Translations under genes and position numbers: made by a program
The notes under the pieces: model-generated
The model's database searches: none
Told to the model about the DNA's origin: nothing
What the model saw: the letters and a program-made list of their open reading frames with translations, nothing else
In this document: in pieces, positions 20,680 through 32,723 of the stretch
How the letters are laid out: every line of letters begins with the position of its first letter
Numbering within the stretch: the first letter of the stretch is position 1
DNA from: Pseudopyrenochaeta lycopersici
Taxonomy: Eukaryota > Ascomycota > Dothideomycetes > Pleosporales > Pseudopyrenochaetaceae
Assembly: GCA_003313425.1 (NCBI GenBank)
Contig: NHZP01000002.1
Location: 248,001-312,000 of the forward strand
Reading direction: 5' to 3'
Length of the DNA stretch: 64,000 nt

Positions 20680-21885
20680 GCAGCTGCATGGCAGTAAGAA
20701 AACAGGGCGAAGGAATGCGGCTCAAACACTGCGCAATGCTTGACTCACTTCCCATCGGCCATCCCAGTCTATTTTCCGAATGCGGCGGGCGTTGAAAGCG
20801 CAGGCGGATGGCTCCATGGTAGCGTTCTTAACTAGCTGGTTTCTTTTGTTATCTGGGGTTTCCTCTCGACGGGTCAATTGGGCTATATTTCATCTACGTT
20901 TACCTGCATACCTAAATGTTTCATTCACAAGTGCCCCGTGCGTAACGCCACTGACCTATTCAATCTTAATCCGGACAACACGCGTGCAGTCTTAGCACAC
21001 ATACCGTGGCTTCATTCATTCACGTGACGCGCAGTCTTAGCACATACCATGGCTTCATCCATTCACGTGACGCCCGCGGAAGCAACTTCCTTTTGCACTC
21101 GATCGAGATGCTCGCCTCACATGTTCAACGGTAACACTTCAGCCCCAACGCCCAAGCCGCCTGCTCATGCAACGCCAGCATTGTCCACCCAATATGACTT
21201 TCCCGTTCTTAATACCCTAGTCCATCTTTCCCTCTTTCATCCCGGTTACCCCACACTTCCACCCGCCCTTCAGCCGCATTGCTACAGCAACTCATACCCC
21301 TCATGTCTTTCCTCCTCAACCTTCTCTCTGCAATTTATTGACAGTCGAACACTGTCAATCTCACGGCTTTTGTTTCTATTCTTGTACGTCTGTGCTGGAG
21401 CTTACCGTGAGAAGGAAGCTACCGTACCAGTATCACGGCTAGCGAGTAACGCCACCGTTGCACCACCTAGCAACGACTCAACTTCCACGAACCAAGAGCA
21501 ACGGCCAACCCACCTCGTTGCTACGGAAAATAGAAACCGAACTCGCGGGTACAATCGTCCGAGCCGGCGGCCTAGGCCGTTTATTCTGGAAAGGAAAATT
21601 TTCAGGAACCAATTTTGCTGTTCTTTGTCCTACGCTTCACAAGCAAGTTTTGTTGCTGCATTCGGAGCGACCGTGCTCGGAAACTCTGATTGCAAACGTA
21701 CGTCAACGGCTGCAAGGCGGGTGGAGCAAATATATCGATTTGTTCGGCCTTCCTGCACAAGCTATAAGCAGACTGTTTGTCCGAAAGAAGGTCCGATAAC
21801 TTTGGCTGTCCTCGTCACCTTGCGAGATTTCTCAGTCAATAACAAACCTTTCCATTTACGTCCTTGAATTCGGTTTTCAGACAGC
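20680..21885. other. Intergenic stretch before the CFEM gene
   Basis: A plus-strand frame of 272 codons (21049-21867) fills much of this region, but it has no recognisable domain and poor protein-like composition. It ends 19 bp before the CFEM start, so I regard it as chance. The region includes the 45 bp tandem duplication listed at 20986-21073. Confidence 0.4.
20986..21073. repeat. Imperfect tandem duplication, two copies of about 44 bp
   Basis: Both copies start GCAGTCTTAGCACA and end CATTCACGTGACGC; copy 1 is 20986-21030 and copy 2 is 21031-21073, with a 2 bp indel and two substitutions. Each ends in CACGTGACG, which contains the E-box-like palindrome CACGTG. This could be a duplicated regulatory site, but no function is shown by sequence alone. 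Confidence 0.8.
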
Positions 21886-22347
21886 ATGAGATTCAGCAAC
21901 GCATCGCTCGCTATTCTTGCCGCCGTATTACCCGTTTCGTGGTCTTTGCCAGCTGAACTTGCCGCCAGGCAGTTCAAGCTACCTTCATGTGGAGCAGTAA
22001 GTGCGGTTTTAATCATCCTGTGATCAGCTGACCAATAATCTTCAAGGAACAATGTCTCGTAGAGACACCAGGACTTTTTGATGGATGCGCTCCATCCGAC
22101 CTAGCATGTCTATGCTCGCTAGATCAATATGAGGTCACTCGCTACGTTAGCACCGTGCAGCCTTGCGTAGACGGCGCTGCGGGCAAAGCGGCGTGCACGG
22201 CCGGAGCGATATATCGTCAGTAGCCTGCCCTCCTCAAAATAAATAGAGTTTACTGAATCATCTATAGAGTACAAAGACCTCTTGAAGACCGTTTGTGCCG
22301 GCGAGCGCTTTGGCTTCAAGGTTGTTGACTTTCCACAAACTGTATAG
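21886..22347 (+). CDS. Small secreted CFEM-domain protein (119 aa)
   Basis: CFEM proteins are fungal extracellular or wall-anchored proteins with eight cysteines; some bind heme or act as effectors in host interaction. Three short exons (21886-21996, 22047-22215, 22268-22347) with introns of 50 and 52 nt join in phase. The first intron has a GTAAGT donor and CTGAC branch; the second uses a GTCAGT donor. The protein starts with signal peptide MRFSNASLAILAAVLPVSWS. Eight cysteines follow in CFEM order (PSCGAEQC, DGCAPSDLACLC, VQPCVDG, KAACTAG, KTVCAG). The key Asp before the fourth Cys (PSDLACLC) is present, the position that binds heme iron in Candida Csa2. There is no C-terminal hydrophobic GPI signal, so it is probably freely secreted. 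Every exon is under 60 codons, so it is easily missed. Confidence 0.85.
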
Positions 22348-24383
22348 ACGAACGAACGCATATACTTGACGCATTTACGCAGCTATGATTACATTTACAT
22401 AAATCATAATACACTCCTTTTCTATCGGTCTGCTGACCGAAGCACCTCCACATTCGACCTGATGTCACTGCACTGGTTATGTCATAACGTGTATGGCTCG
22501 TGACGCGGATTGACTGTAAATTTCAGGACTACTCACATCTGTTTGAATAGATACGCTTTGACCGCACCCAAGCAGCTCGCACACTGTTGTCGCTCTACTA
22601 TCAAATAAACAATGTATCACATTACCCTCTTCTTGAAGTACTTCTTACACTAATACAATGTTCTCCCTTTACACCCCTTTTCCCGCACTCTCAGCTCCCG
22701 CACTTACTACATCTTCCATTGTCGCACTAAATACAGCGCAATGCACAGTTAGCTAGGCTTAAATATTCCAGTTACTACGCCAGAATGCTAATCGCCCCAG
22801 GTTTCCGCACTTTGTCAGGATCACGCGGTGAAATATCCGCGAGAGCCGGCGAGATCAAAGTGCGGTGATGCTTTCACTGAGAGTCATTGCCGGAGTGCTC
22901 ATAATATCGGGGGTAATGAATATTTCTCGACACGCTGCGTGTTTGATGAGGGTGCTGGGGATGGCGCAGGGGGAGGTTGGTATTGTGTTTGATAAAGAGT
23001 GCGAGAGCTGATATGAGGGGTTCTAGTTTTTTTGGGCGAGTCTATCGCTGGATGTGCTACTATTAACGCCGGGTTCCTGGAGGTCTCTGATGGATGGGTG
23101 TTATTTGTTTCATTACCTCAACCCGTCGTCACAATATCGGGATCACTTCACGAGTCTGAGGGAACTACAACTTTGCCGTCAGAAATTACTACAGATGCGA
23201 CGACAAACTTTCCTGTAATCGCTGTCAGAGCTGCTACAACCCTACCTAGGATGCCACCCGGCCCAGCAGCGCCTCGATCAATCGACTTAGCCGACTATCA
23301 TTTCTCAATCCGCAATGTAACATAGCCTTTCCCCACCAACTCACGTCACTTTTTCCTGTCTGATCAGTACCAGGTTTCTGAAAAGAGTCTCGAAAAGCAA
23401 GATAACCATGCATATTCATGCCAATCGGATAACATCCAGCGTACTTGTAAAGCCAGCAACTTTCTCGCTAATAACACCCCGCTCGACCAACTCTGCATCA
23501 TCAATGAGCGAGTTGGCGATATTGGGCTCTGAGGTTCGTCACTTACTCGCTAACGAGCACGTGCTGGGGATAATAACATCTCACTTGATCCATTGTAGAG
23601 TTATTACGATATCTAATGTACGCCTGCGAAACCGTGATCCATGCCCTCATCGATATGCCCAGCCTCAGGAAGGTTTAAGTCCGTGGAATCTAAGGTATAT
23701 TTAGAGCCGGCTTATGAGTGGAGGAGTCGTGGTCGAGAACTCGTATACTGTGCGCTGAGTGGTGGGCGACATGAAGGGGTAGAGTGAGATGCGAATGCAT
23801 CAAGGTGCTTTGGGGAACGGGGCTTATGCGGGACGTATGGAATGTGGAAGTACGTGAGGTGGCCTTCTACGCAGGATGCATGGCGTTGTAGGGGAGGGAT
23901 AAAAATCACGAGGATTATAGCAGGGTGCCAATTATATGTCTTATATGCAACAGCTTTCTTCCCGGATTATTATAGCACTTGCATTGAGAACTCTTTACCA
24001 TATATCTGACACCCAACTGCATACCTGAACCATAACTTCGTCAAATTGGGATGCATGGCGCATAGGTGGTGTAGAGTACTTGCGTCACTGAGTGTTACGC
24101 GCAGTATGCAGGTATCCTTGTTACATGAGACATTTTCAACGCCCCATTTGCCATCCGCTGTTGAGGGCGATGGCATCACGTCTCATTTCGGGAGGTCAAA
24201 TGTACACGTGTAGACTTCCTTGTTCAAACAGAGAATTATTTAAAATCAGATCATGATTGTCATATCCAGTTCATACTTAGTACGTACTCCAGGCTTCCTC
24301 ATGGCTAGCAAAGTCGATCAAGTACCATCTAGACTGCAACCTACAGATCAGGAAGACTAGGAGCATATCTCACCATACTTCGA
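22348..24383. other. Two-kilobase stretch without a supported gene
   Basis: I see only short frames. The longest interesting one ends at 23325 on the plus strand (97 codons, Thr-rich) and has no recognisable features or splice partners. No repeat family or RNA gene is apparent. It separates the CFEM gene from the convergent lactonase-like gene. Confidence 0.35.
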
Positions 24384-25674
24384 TCACTCCGCCCATACAA
24401 CTGCGCTGAGCCCATCTTCATTCTCTGGAATCCCAACCGTTCCAATCCGCAGATCTGCTACACGCTTGCCCAGCTTCCCCGTCGCCGGATCCCTCGCTAC
24501 AATAGCTACATTCGCGGTAGTCTGGTCTCCAATCGCGACGAAATCGCCAGCCTTGTTGATATCAAAGGTCCGAGGATACGTTCCGTACGAGGATGTAATG
24601 TCCGTCCAGGCCAGACTTCCATCCTGTGAGATAATAAATTGCGTAAGCGAGTCCTCGTTTGCTGCGAACTTTTTGTCATTCCGGTTCGTCGTGTAGAGGA
24701 AATTGTCCTTGACTTTTATTTCTCCAATCTTGGTTCCCGACGCGGCGGTGCTGTTGCCTTTGTATGGAGTTAGAGTCTGCTTTAGCGTTAATGTCATGCA
24801 GCCGCTTGATGAATACGCTACGCTCCATCCAGTGATGGAGTTGGAGAGCTCGTTGGCGGTAAAGAGCATAGTGTTCTGTGCGCGTCGGACGCGGGACGTG
24901 CTTGCTGGGGTCCAGAAGACACCATGCCTTGGGCCGGTTCCAGGGATAGCTGTTGCGGGCGGGCATTCTGTGAGCTGGCCTGATGTCTTGTCGATCTTGT
25001 TGATGCGGATTAGATCGGCTCCGAGGTCAGTCACTAATAAAAAGTCCCCGGTAGGATCTACAAAGGCATGATGCGGGTGTGGCGCCTCTTGGCGGCTTGG
25101 GATGACTCCTTTTGCGCTCATAGTATACTTTAGTGTCTGCAATGGGGCTCCGCCACTAAGAGGTAGCTTGAAGGTCGTCAGTTGCGAAGATTGGCTATGT
25201 GGCAATTAGTATTCGTGGTTATGATGTACATATGGACGTTGACTCACTAATGGGCATTCGCGATGAAGCCGCGGCCATCTGCTCCGCCATAGAGTGTCGT
25301 TGCAACTACTCCTAGTGGGGTTGTACTTTTCCCAGTTGCAGTCAGGGTGCCATTTGAACCAATCGAGAAAGAAACTAGGGTTCCACTTTGCTGACCATAG
25401 AACACCTCGTCCGGTACGTACCTGCATTGTGCCAAATCAGTGGATCAGTACATGCAGTTCAGTCATCCAGGATCACATACAAAGCCTTTCCTAGACCATC
25501 ATATGTTATCCAGCTCGGCAATTTGTTTCCTGTCCGCGTCGAGCTACTTAGTGTCAATTTCTGTCCACTGAAGGTCAGATAATTGACAGAGCCCGAATAA
25601 TGTGTCGCCCAAAGGTTTGCCGCCGTTACACCGCTCCCGAAAAGCGGCAAGAAGAGAACAACTGTAGATAGCAT
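24384..25674 (-). CDS. Secreted lactonase-like seven-bladed beta-propeller protein (392 aa)
   Basis: The fold is that of the 6-phosphogluconolactonase / carboxymuconate cyclase superfamily, which opens or forms lactones. With a signal peptide, this member must act outside the cell, so the classical cytosolic pentose-phosphate role is unlikely. Exons are 25674-25481, 25421-25248 and 25194-24384, with introns of 59 and 53 nt in consistent phases. Signal peptide: MLSTVVLFLPLFGSGVTA. Blade motifs are recognisable: APHPHHAFVDPTGDFLLVTD with the paired His-Pro-His, then GTGPRHGVFWTP, LFTANELSNSITGW and YPRTFDINKAGDFVAIGDQ. These His and Asn positions correspond to conserved sites in the family. The upstream in-frame Met at 25764 would put the signal peptide inside the protein, so I used the later ATG. 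Confidence 0.82.
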
Positions 25675-27103
25675 GGCGGATTTCGATGGCAGTGGCTGGC
25701 CATGGTAACTCACGACAGCTGCATAGTTTATACACCAATGCGCGTGATCAACGTTTGCAATCACACGTTTGTATAGAGCCTTGGGCTATAGAAGGTACTA
25801 CATCATCCATCCCGCTCATTTCGTAACTGCCATTTCAGGTTCGGTTGTGATGCTCTATTCCCGGATAATAAAGCCGATACATTAGAAATAAATTAATGCA
25901 ATACACCAGCTTGTTTGAAACTGCGCCGGCTTGTTTCAACTGGATGCCGACCCTCAATTATAAATCGTGGCGAAAGCAGATCAGCCTTATATGTCGGTAA
26001 AAGACCTCGCCTAGGTAACTTACCTTGACAGTAGCCTAACCAAAGTCCGTTTCCGCATCCGAACCGGAGCTCCGACCGTAACGTGTTCCACTAGTTCAGC
26101 AACATCAGTCAGTAGGCTGCCCCACTAAATTCACGCACCTTTTTGCTTAATTATTTAACAGCAGTATAGTAAGTTATAGATAAATAGAATTAATAGATAA
26201 GCTAGTCTAGCTACCTCTAAACTAAGTTTGAGAATATCCTTAGATATAATAGTTACTACGTGTTAGTAGTGCGCGCTAGGCTTACGTATTGGCCAGTCAA
26301 AGGCACTACTAGTTACAGGCTAGTCCTTCTCCACACTTGAAAAAGAAGCACAATTCTGCGAGATTAATTAACACTAGAATGCTTGATGCTGCTGGCTCCT
26401 GACTACGCGCTTACCTATGCCCTTGCATTCTATACGTCCGAGCTCAAGCGCGATGGATGTTGGGTAGGAGTATACCTGCGCTGAATGTCGTTACTGGAAG
26501 TTGGTTGGGCTTACTAGCTATCGCTGTCTCTAAATTTGACTATAAGAAGATAGAAGATACTATTAGGATAAAGCAGTGCTTAAATGCATACCGCATAGAA
26601 ACCTCTGAAAAAAATGCTCAATGAGTCTGAGCAGCAGGATCGACTACATTGAGCCTTTTATTTTTACTAAATCTACGCCTATGCTTATGGCTAAGACGAT
26701 GACATTCACATATGAGAAAAGACTAATACAAATTCTGCACTCGTAGTCCTTATCACTCCGCCACTCGCTCGTGGAATAGTGGACGCAGAACACATGCCTA
26801 TTCATTTTCCATGATATCAGCCTTAGATAGAAGAAGGCACTCACGGACAGTTTGAAAGTTCAGCATGTCTCTAAGTTAAAGCTCAGACGGGGAGCTTATC
26901 GAATCGAGCTCTTTCTAAGAAATGCTAGGGAGCCCTATAAATGCTTCAGACAGAATGAGATAAGGTAACGTGGCAAAAATGCACATGTTATTCACAGCGG
27001 CGAGAGAAGAAGAAGAAGAAGAAGAAGAAGAAGAAGAAGGAAAATAGACTTCAAATTAGATACAACCTGTTCCTTCTGCTATAGCAAATATACCTTATAT
27101 TGA
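25675..27103. other. TA-rich, probably decayed stretch
   Basis: From about 26140 to 26340 the sequence is dominated by TA, TAG and CTAG words and has no open frame, the look of an old repeat changed by RIP (C-to-T mutation of duplicated DNA). No terminal repeats or transposase remains could be recognised, so this is only an inference. A GAA/AGA microsatellite follows at 27005-27040. Confidence 0.35.
27005..27040. repeat. GAA trinucleotide microsatellite, about 12 units
   Basis: An uninterrupted AGA/GAA run of about 36 bp lies just 3' of the stop codon of the Cys-rich gene relic on the opposite strand. Confidence 0.9.
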
Positions 27104-27839
27104 CTAAAAGTATTGGCCGTTCTGCGGATCATCAGTGGGGAAGAAGCAACGATGCGAACAGCAGCTGGTAAAGTTGTCGAATTGTACAAAGCTGGCCCCC
27201 AGGTACTCACTGTTGGCAAAGATTGTTGAAACATCCAGTGCGCTACTACAGCACCCGAAACTAGCAGAACATGCGGCTATATACCATGTCAGCAGGGATT
27301 GACGGAGGTTTCACCATGCTCGGAATTTGATACTTACAGCCACTGGCTGCGCATGTCGGCGTCGATGAAGATGATGACAAGGTAGACGATGATGACAAAG
27401 AAGAGGAGCTGTCCACAAGCGTGGAAGATGGTATGTCGGCTGAAAACGTCAATGAGATCGAGAAGTGTGTGAGCTTGAATCGGCTAGTGAGGATATCGAT
27501 AAGACAAGGTCGATGATACGCTAAATGATAACGTATTGCTAGATGGAGTACTTGAGGTAAATGTTAGAGCCAGCATAAGTGCTGAAGTTCCGAAGGAGTT
27601 GACGAACCTCAAAGAGCTGGAGGAACTTGACAAACATGGCGAGCTAGTCGAGCTTCTGACATTGCTCGGCGACGACGATGCCAATGCTTTTATTTTTGAT
27701 AATTTACCATTGTATTGGACAAAGCCTTTCGGGCAGACGTTATTGCAGTTCCAAGGGGTGTCTCTTATAAACTTAGGAATTTCTAGGCCAACCGATGCAC
27801 CAGCGAAGAGCGAGACAATCGCTAAAGTATGAGCCGCAT
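27104..27839 (-). pseudogene. Decayed small secreted Cys- and Ser-rich protein gene
   Basis: Three pieces look coding on the minus strand. A 5' piece begins with an ATG at 27839 and has a signal-peptide-like hydrophobic run followed by WNCNNVCPKGF, but the ATG is out of frame with it because a T-run is one base short. A Ser-rich middle piece (SSSSLSSSSTLSSSSS) lies in another frame. The 3' piece is joined to it by a textbook 61 nt intron (27337-27277, GTAAGT, CTGAC, TATAG) and is Cys-rich (ACSASFGCCSSAL, then FTSCCSHRCFF), ending at TAG 27104. The frame of the middle piece cannot be linked to the 5' piece by a convincing intron. I infer a secreted effector-like gene with at least two frameshifts, or a misassembled low-complexity tract. 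The opposite strand also has an open frame here (27536-27832), which weakens the call. Confidence 0.45.
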
Positions 27840-29154
27840 AGCGAGTTGAGGGATTTTCAGATGTTGAGAACAAAATGCGAATGGATAGAGCGTGATACCT
27901 ATGAGTCTTTCGGCTGAGAACGACGACAGAATGTGAGCGAAGGACTTGCATTCATACCCTGGAGCCCTGAGCGCTAGAATGAGATTGTGCCATCGGTCAC
28001 TGGGCCGCAACCACAATAATGTGATAGTTCCTGCCCCTCGCTGACAAACATAGGGTTTTCTTTCTCGCATCAGTAAACTGGAGCCATGGGTTAGTAAGTT
28101 GAGCGATCAATATTTTCTGTACCAAAGGCAGGACAAGCACCCGACAACAGCCTTTCCTGACTTTAGATAGCACCAAAAGGAAAATAATAACCGAAGTAAA
28201 AAAGATGAAATTCACTCTTCTGCGGAAAACTCGCTATCCCTGAGCCAAGGACGCAGTGTGGCTGATTACCATATTCTCCGCCTCTTCGTGTGTCGAATAC
28301 CAATTTGACGCCAGATCTTCTTATTATAGCCTGTAAATCATCTTGCAGCCTTATAATTCGGTAGTTGTCGATTTTGTACCCATTCGAGGTGGAATATCGA
28401 TTGTGGCACATCTAGCGAAACCCTTTCGCACTAGTTTCTATACTGAGACAACCAGGAATCGTTTCATGCTCCTACAATGGTCTTGGCTCATGATGATCCA
28501 TGGCTCACCAGTGAATTCTTAAAACGCCTACAAGGAAGGCAGTAAGCTCTAATTCGTTCTTCTTTTTATCGCAAAGATAAGCTTAGCAGCCAAGCCTGTC
28601 AGACATGTAACTATGACCCGAGCGTAAAACCAGATAACATAATTATGGTCAGGGAATAATAAAACACCCTCTGCTCTCCTACATCTCACGCAAGGTTTGG
28701 CAGGCTGTTGGGCGCAGAGACGGCCCGCTGTTGCACAAGTACTATCAACAAATGCCGCCCCGTTCAACGCTCGATTGTAACTCGTAATACAATAAGCGTA
28801 ACAGATGTTTGGGCTGAGCGTATTGGATGTATCTGGTGTGATGTGATTCTGGTCGGTGGAAATGCTCAGCTCCTAAGTTATCCGGACTACATGCTCCAAT
28901 GATGACGGCAGATGTGGGAGGCGAGGTCGATGGGCTTGGTTTGAGAAGGCACGGTAACCGTGAAGCTTTTTTGGTATTGGATGCCTCGAGGCCACTGTAT
29001 CTCCTTTCATTGTCTAATGTATTGCTTAGGGTTTAGATTATGTTGTACGAAATTCAACTACGTAGCTGAAATCGTCATTTATGAACACAATATCTAACAT
29101 GAGATCTAATTTCTTCTTGGGTGATCATGAAAGGAACTTAGCATCATTGTCATC
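27840..29154. other. Intergenic stretch downstream of the GH28 gene
   Basis: Short minus-strand frames at 28163-28411 and 28549-28767 show no recognised features and no splice partners I could confirm. It contains the 3' flank of the GH28 gene. Nothing else is supported. Confidence 0.35.
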
Positions 29155-30854
29155 TCAGCCTTGCGTAGTGTTTCGTGGTCCCTCGGTGCCTGCTGTACAG
29201 TTGATCTGTAGCAGATCCTTGTCAACATTCCTGCATTCATACATAGGCGGCACTCCACTAGGCACTTCAACTGTAATATTCTCCGCGCGGATGTTGCTGC
29301 ATCGCTAATGCCAGAGAAGTCAGCAAGAGGGCTTACATAAAAGTTTCACGACGTGCAGAACATGTCACTGACTTCAGGTATACTGCAGACTAAAGTCCCA
29401 GCTTGCGGATCCTGTTTCTTAGAAGTTGTTCCAAACATATTTTTGATTGTTATATCTGAGATGGTTAGATTCGACTTGCGCATGTTTTGTTAGCGCAGCT
29501 CAATCATCAGGTTCAGCAATGGTGACTCACCGGGTGCTCTGAGCACAGTGTTTGGTTCTTTTGCCCATAGCACTGCGTGATGGTAATTGCACGATCATTG
29601 TTAACGTTCCGGAACAAATCGTAAGTTACATTACGCACTCGACCGAGCCCACCCCCGCCATTTAGCAGCGTCTGGAAGCTCGTTTGTATGCCGGGCCAGA
29701 CCTTAATACGTGCGCCATCGCTAGAGTTAGTAAGGGACACATTATAAATGTATAAGTTTTCCACAATATCGGTCTGGTTTGCATATTGCCCTAGAGAGCC
29801 AACGCTAATACCATGCGAGCCAATGCAGTTTAGACCTTGAACAACAACGTTGGTGCTGTTTGGCTTAAATGAAACGCAATCTGCCGGTAATTAGCATGGA
29901 AGCTACCAGAACGTCAACGTAAGGTGAATGCACCGTCTGTGTTTGAAATGAACGAGTCCTGTATAACGATGCGATCTGATCTGTAGGTGTCCCAGCCGTC
30001 GGAATTGGCGATTTCAGTGTCATTCAGGCTCTGCAAAACTCTTAGCTTATAAACCCAGAGATTCTTTGATGAGCGTACCTCCGCACGCAGATCCATGTTG
30101 CTTATGAGTATATCACTGCTGTTCGCGATGATGTTAAACCACTATACTCTGTCAAACTAATTCATTTGTAGCATGACCAGACTCACATGGGGTGCGTTTC
30201 GCATGCGCAGGTTCGACATGGTAGCTCCTGTCATACCATCGAAGGCAAACAGCATTGGGCGCCGCAACTACAAGGTACCCATCAGCGACCATTGGTGGTA
30301 GTGGTAGTGGTAGTATCATCATAGCTGAGCTTACATACACTCTTGTTTGTCTGAATCTCTTCCCAGTATGCTTGCCCATGTCCGTCAATGATGCTCTTCT
30401 CCTGGCTTAGATCGCCATAGATGTTGACGTCGTCCCCGCCCCACTTCCAGTAGACTGATTGATTCTGGAAATCATATTTGAAGCTGTTCTGCGCCCAATA
30501 GTATACGTCTTTGGCGTCAAAATGGATCTCTCCAGTGATAACAACGTCGATATGCTTCAAGAACGTAAGGTCGAGAGGTGAGCCGATGAGGTAGGATGAG
30601 TCGAACACAACTGTACCTCCATCATTACAATTGTGGAATGCATCCAAGATTACGGCTGCGTCGTCGCGGTTTTCCGACGTGCCTGGTTTGACAAAGCAGT
30701 GTCGCTTGGGATCTCGAGCGGGCGAACATGGCATAGGCGTGCCAGAATTGAAAGGGAAGGGTTTCACATCTGGACGACTGGGAAGATTTTTGTGGCCCTT
30801 TAAGGCCGTAGTGGAGCAAGCGAGCACTGAAAGGATGTACAGCAATGACCACAT
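29155..30854 (-). CDS. Secreted GH28 pectinase, exopolygalacturonase-like (452 aa, seven exons)
   Basis: GH28 enzymes hydrolyse galacturonic-acid chains of plant pectin. Seven exons join without a stop: 30854-30339, 30267-30187, 30141-30079, 30030-29934, 29880-29531, 29474-29373 and 29304-29155. The six introns are 71, 45, 48, 53, 56 and 68 nt. A signal peptide begins [20 protein letters not shown]. The catalytic set of the family is complete: NSDGWDTY (family N-T/S-D-G), NTDDCVSFKP (Asp pair), [11 protein letters not shown] (catalytic His loop) and RIKVWPG. The second Asp of the DD pair is split by intron 4, so only correct splicing restores it. Several N-glycosylation sites and C-terminal disulfide cysteines ([17 protein letters not shown]) are present. 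Fragments of this gene look broken when read without splicing, but it appears intact. Exo-acting mode is inferred from overall resemblance. It indicates a plant-associated lifestyle. Confidence 0.88.
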
Positions 30855-32723
30855 CACTGCCAATGTGTTGTCAGAGTATAATGTGTAACTCATCATACTC
30901 TTCCGAGCGGTACGTCAAGTATATGAACAATCATTCCATTCAGCGCACCTCCATGATTTCAATTCGTCTACCCGACCACATTGGTGAGATCTGTAGTTAC
31001 ATCGTCATGCGCAGACCCAATACGTGGGTTTCGATGCAAGGTGCAATAAACGTCTCGGTAGATCGGGACAAATGTATGCGAGGCAGGATTACTTTCTACC
31101 ACAATCAAACCAAGATCAGCGAAGGATTGAGGCGCGCTTGGAAGATTGAGCTTTTTTCCTCTCCGCATCTAGTGTCTGAAGCTAGTAAGACTGCGGGGTA
31201 AGCTTGGCAACCCTCAACGAACCTGTGTGGAAGATGAAATATAGTTGTGGTGTGCGTCACACTGTCCAATTTGTAACGTGCATGGCAAGCGAACGGCGCA
31301 TGTAAGCGAGCGGCGCACCCCACGACACTTTAAAGTTGCGCAGCGTAACAATGTTATCATATACTATATAGATTATTCCATATAAGATTAAGTACTAACT
31401 AAAAAATCCATTTTATACGTGCGCAAGTTATGTCTAGTCTCTCTACACTTTTTACAGCGTGCTCAAGCTTAGCAACCAGGCCTCAATATTCTGCTAGTTG
31501 TGTAAGAAATAAGATACAGTAAATATATGTAAGAACATAGAAAGCGGATTTGTAGGGTGCGAGGCTCTCGACCCCTAGCTCTTTAAGTCAATATATTCGC
31601 CGTGCTAATTGGACGACTGATAACGCAAGCCGGCATCAGGCCCATCATGCTTAGGACACAAGTAAATAGGATTATTGCGTCTTTGTATATAAGAGGTGCA
31701 AGAGGTGGGAATCCTGTTGTCAATTCATGAGTCGTGAGGATAGCAAATTCAGACACACCTGATTTCACAATTTCCATAGCCACAGAGAGTAAGCTGATAA
31801 CATCCTGCTTCCTTATGGGACACGCAACTTCTTTCGCATATGTATTTGTTTGTCGGCGGAGTGTCGTCTGCTATAGCGAGCTTCAGTGACTCGCGTAACA
31901 GAGCTCCATCGGCCATTGGCTAAGCTAGCCAACATAATGATTCGCAATGTGATGAGAAGAGAATCCCAAATTTGCCTAACCGTATTTTGAAAGCGAATGT
32001 TTGGCAAATTATGATCCTCGACAGCAATCACAAATGGCTTGTAGGCTCTGTGTTATCGGAAGTGTGGGTTCAGTAGAAATATTCATATTGAGGTCAAGAT
32101 TGAAGTAGATAAATGAAGAGTGATATTGGTAGACGTAGCTGAAAGACTTCAAACTACATAAGCAAAATTCAGGTTGAAATACTTTCAAATAAGAGTAAAT
32201 AAGTGCTGGAACCGGGCTGCCTTGATTTCTCATAAGCCTGGCTAACGAACTGCTTTAGGTGCCGTTTTCCGCTCGCCTTGGCTTTTAAAGACTACTCACT
32301 CTTCGCATTCAGAATGACCATTATTTTTATGATGCCCTAGATATTCGATTTGATAGTTGTGATGGTGCTTGTGGCTCACAAGGCGTTCCACTCTTAGCAA
32401 CAACAGCGCCCTTTTTCTGACTACAGGTCCGAACTGCACCATCGACACGAATCGCACACCTTTGCCTACGCCTCATGCAGGACCTCAACACAGGACGATG
32501 TGTGATTGCGTTTTCATATAAAATATCATACATCCGATCGAGTCGCGTCTGGGCCAGAACTCATAAACGCCTGCTAGTTTCAACGATTGCTCAAACTCCA
32601 AAATACTATCTTACGTCAAGTCGACCTTGAAATTGAAGCAAATCACACCACTCTTCGCCAGTACTATAAGACTCAAGGCCACTATTACGCTAAACTATCA
32701 TCAACACCTGCGTAACTACCTTA
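30855..32723. other. Long intergenic stretch, partly TA-rich
   Basis: No supported gene lies in these 1.9 kb. Around 31345-31420 the sequence is TA-rich without open frames. Several 60-75 codon frames on the minus strand lack any family features. It holds the promoters of the divergent GH28 and P1-like genes. Confidence 0.35.

Noticed and set aside
21049..21867. 272-codon plus-strand frame upstream of the CFEM gene
   Set aside because: No domain, no signal or membrane pattern, implausible composition, and it ends directly before the CFEM start in its likely leader.
27536..27832. 98-codon plus-strand charged frame
   Set aside because: It lies opposite the Cys/Ser-rich relic, whose perfect intron and Cys-rich end favour the minus strand; not fully excluded.
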